A stretch of DNA of 13,597 nt from assembly GCA_947625565.1 (NCBI GenBank), contig CANQOU010000024.1, positions 1 through 13,597 of the forward strand, read 5' to 3'. Below, piece by piece: positions 13,172-13,597 of the stretch. Below the pieces are notes generated by a model. The model was given only the letters and a program-made list of their open reading frames with translations. It did no database searches and was not told where the DNA came from. Source of the DNA: an uncultured Clostridia bacterium (GTDB taxonomy: Bacteria > Bacillota > Clostridia > TANB77 > CAG-508). The position numbers and the translations under genes were made by a program. How positions within the stretch are numbered: the first letter of the stretch is position 1; each line of letters starts with the position of its first letter.

Positions 13172-13210
13172 TTGTAAGAAAAAATTAAGATTTTGTTAAG
13201 CATTTCTTAA
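13172..13210 (-). promoter_or_regulatory. four OmpR-family hexamers at 11-bp period
   Basis: On the minus strand the hexamers TTAAGA (13205-13210), TTAACA (13194-13199), TTAATT (13183-13188) and TTACAA (13172-13177) are each separated by exactly five bases. This is the geometry and near-consensus (TTAACA-N5-TTAACA) of PhoP/OmpR-type binding sites. They lie between the divergent regulator operon and the C39-like gene. A -10 TATACT (13233-13238) without a good -35 serves the plus-strand gene, as expected for an activated promoter. Confidence 0.6.
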
Positions 13211-13261
13211 AACACTATTTTTTAAATTAATTTATACTAAAAATTAGTTAGGAGGTGCTTT

Positions 13262-13597
13262 ATGAAGAAGAAAAATAAAAGAAAATTAAAGGTAGCAAAA
13301 TTTCTTTTTTTAATTATTTTCATAGTTTTTTCTATTTTTATTGTTAAAAAAATAGATTTTATAGATGAGCATTCAAATAATTTACATGAGATTTCTTTTT
13401 CTAAAAATACTGGCTATGATATTATAAAGCAAGAAAAAAATGATAATTATATACGGAGAGGGTCAAAAAGAGGTTTTAGGTAAAGATGGATATTTTACTA
13501 CTTTTACTACTGATAATCAGTATAAAAAAACATATATTGAATATAAACAAAATGGTGATGCTTCTTGGAGTAAAAAATCAAATTGGAATGATTATAT
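13262..13597 (+). pseudogene. C39-peptidase-like gene, frameshifted and truncated by the window end
   Basis: GGAGG precedes the ATG by six bases. The first frame encodes a basic N-terminus, one membrane helix or signal (about 14-29, FLFLIIFIVFSIFIV) and some 40 further residues, then stops at 13483 after IRRGSKRGFR. From about 13452 another frame continues without stops to the window end: YGEGQKEVLGKDGYFTTFTT, then YIEYKQNGDASWSKKSNW. The latter resembles the start of the C39-like peptidase domain (PF13529), where a catalytic Cys motif would follow beyond the window. The switch lies at a short TA repeat (TATATAC, 13448-13454); two extra bases there would restore one frame. The gene is divergent from the VanR-like operon and probably its target. 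Confidence 0.6.

Overview
The window is AT-rich Firmicutes DNA, most likely from a spore-forming Clostridia member. The evidence is low GC, strong AGGAGG ribosome binding sites, several TTG starts, CotF-like spore coat genes, a MecA adaptor, a PcrA helicase, a c-di-GMP-I riboswitch and a VanRS-like two-component system. I see no tRNA, rRNA, CRISPR array or transposase.

Positions 1-7990 look like ordinary chromosomal backbone. A DUF4321-type membrane protein and radC form a minus-strand operon. mecA follows on the plus strand and converges on an M23 peptidase gene across a shared terminator. Then come two small CotF-like coat genes, an unrecognised 132-codon gene, and pcrA, which is divergent from an mscL with a zinc-ribbon tail. 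A ZIP metal transporter follows; its ribosome binding site lies inside a hairpin.

Positions 8160-8555 hold the most unusual locus. A short mRNA with a 42-codon ORF has a consensus promoter, a folded leader and its own terminator. Facing it is a small RNA gene of about 74 nt with a near-perfect promoter and its own terminator. The small RNA carries 13 nt perfectly complementary to the mRNA from the second base of its start codon onward, displayed in a hairpin loop. The terminator loops of the two RNAs are also complementary. This is the architecture of the pAD1 par (fst/RNA II) type I toxin-antitoxin locus, but the peptide is not Fst-like. A second copy of the small RNA and both terminators, about 96 percent identical and lacking the ORF, lies at 10708-10892.

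Between these two direct repeats sits a 2.15-kb module: an ECF sigma factor, its overlapping zinc-finger anti-sigma factor, and a c-di-GMP-I riboswitch upstream of an unrecognised membrane-anchored protein.

Positions 10908-13597 hold a minus-strand operon of a VanR-like regulator (broken by a one-base frameshift), a VanS-like kinase and a small membrane protein. Divergent from it is a C39-peptidase-like gene that also appears frameshifted and runs off the window. The intergenic region between them carries four hexamers at 11-bp spacing, as expected for an OmpR/PhoB-type regulator controlling both directions.
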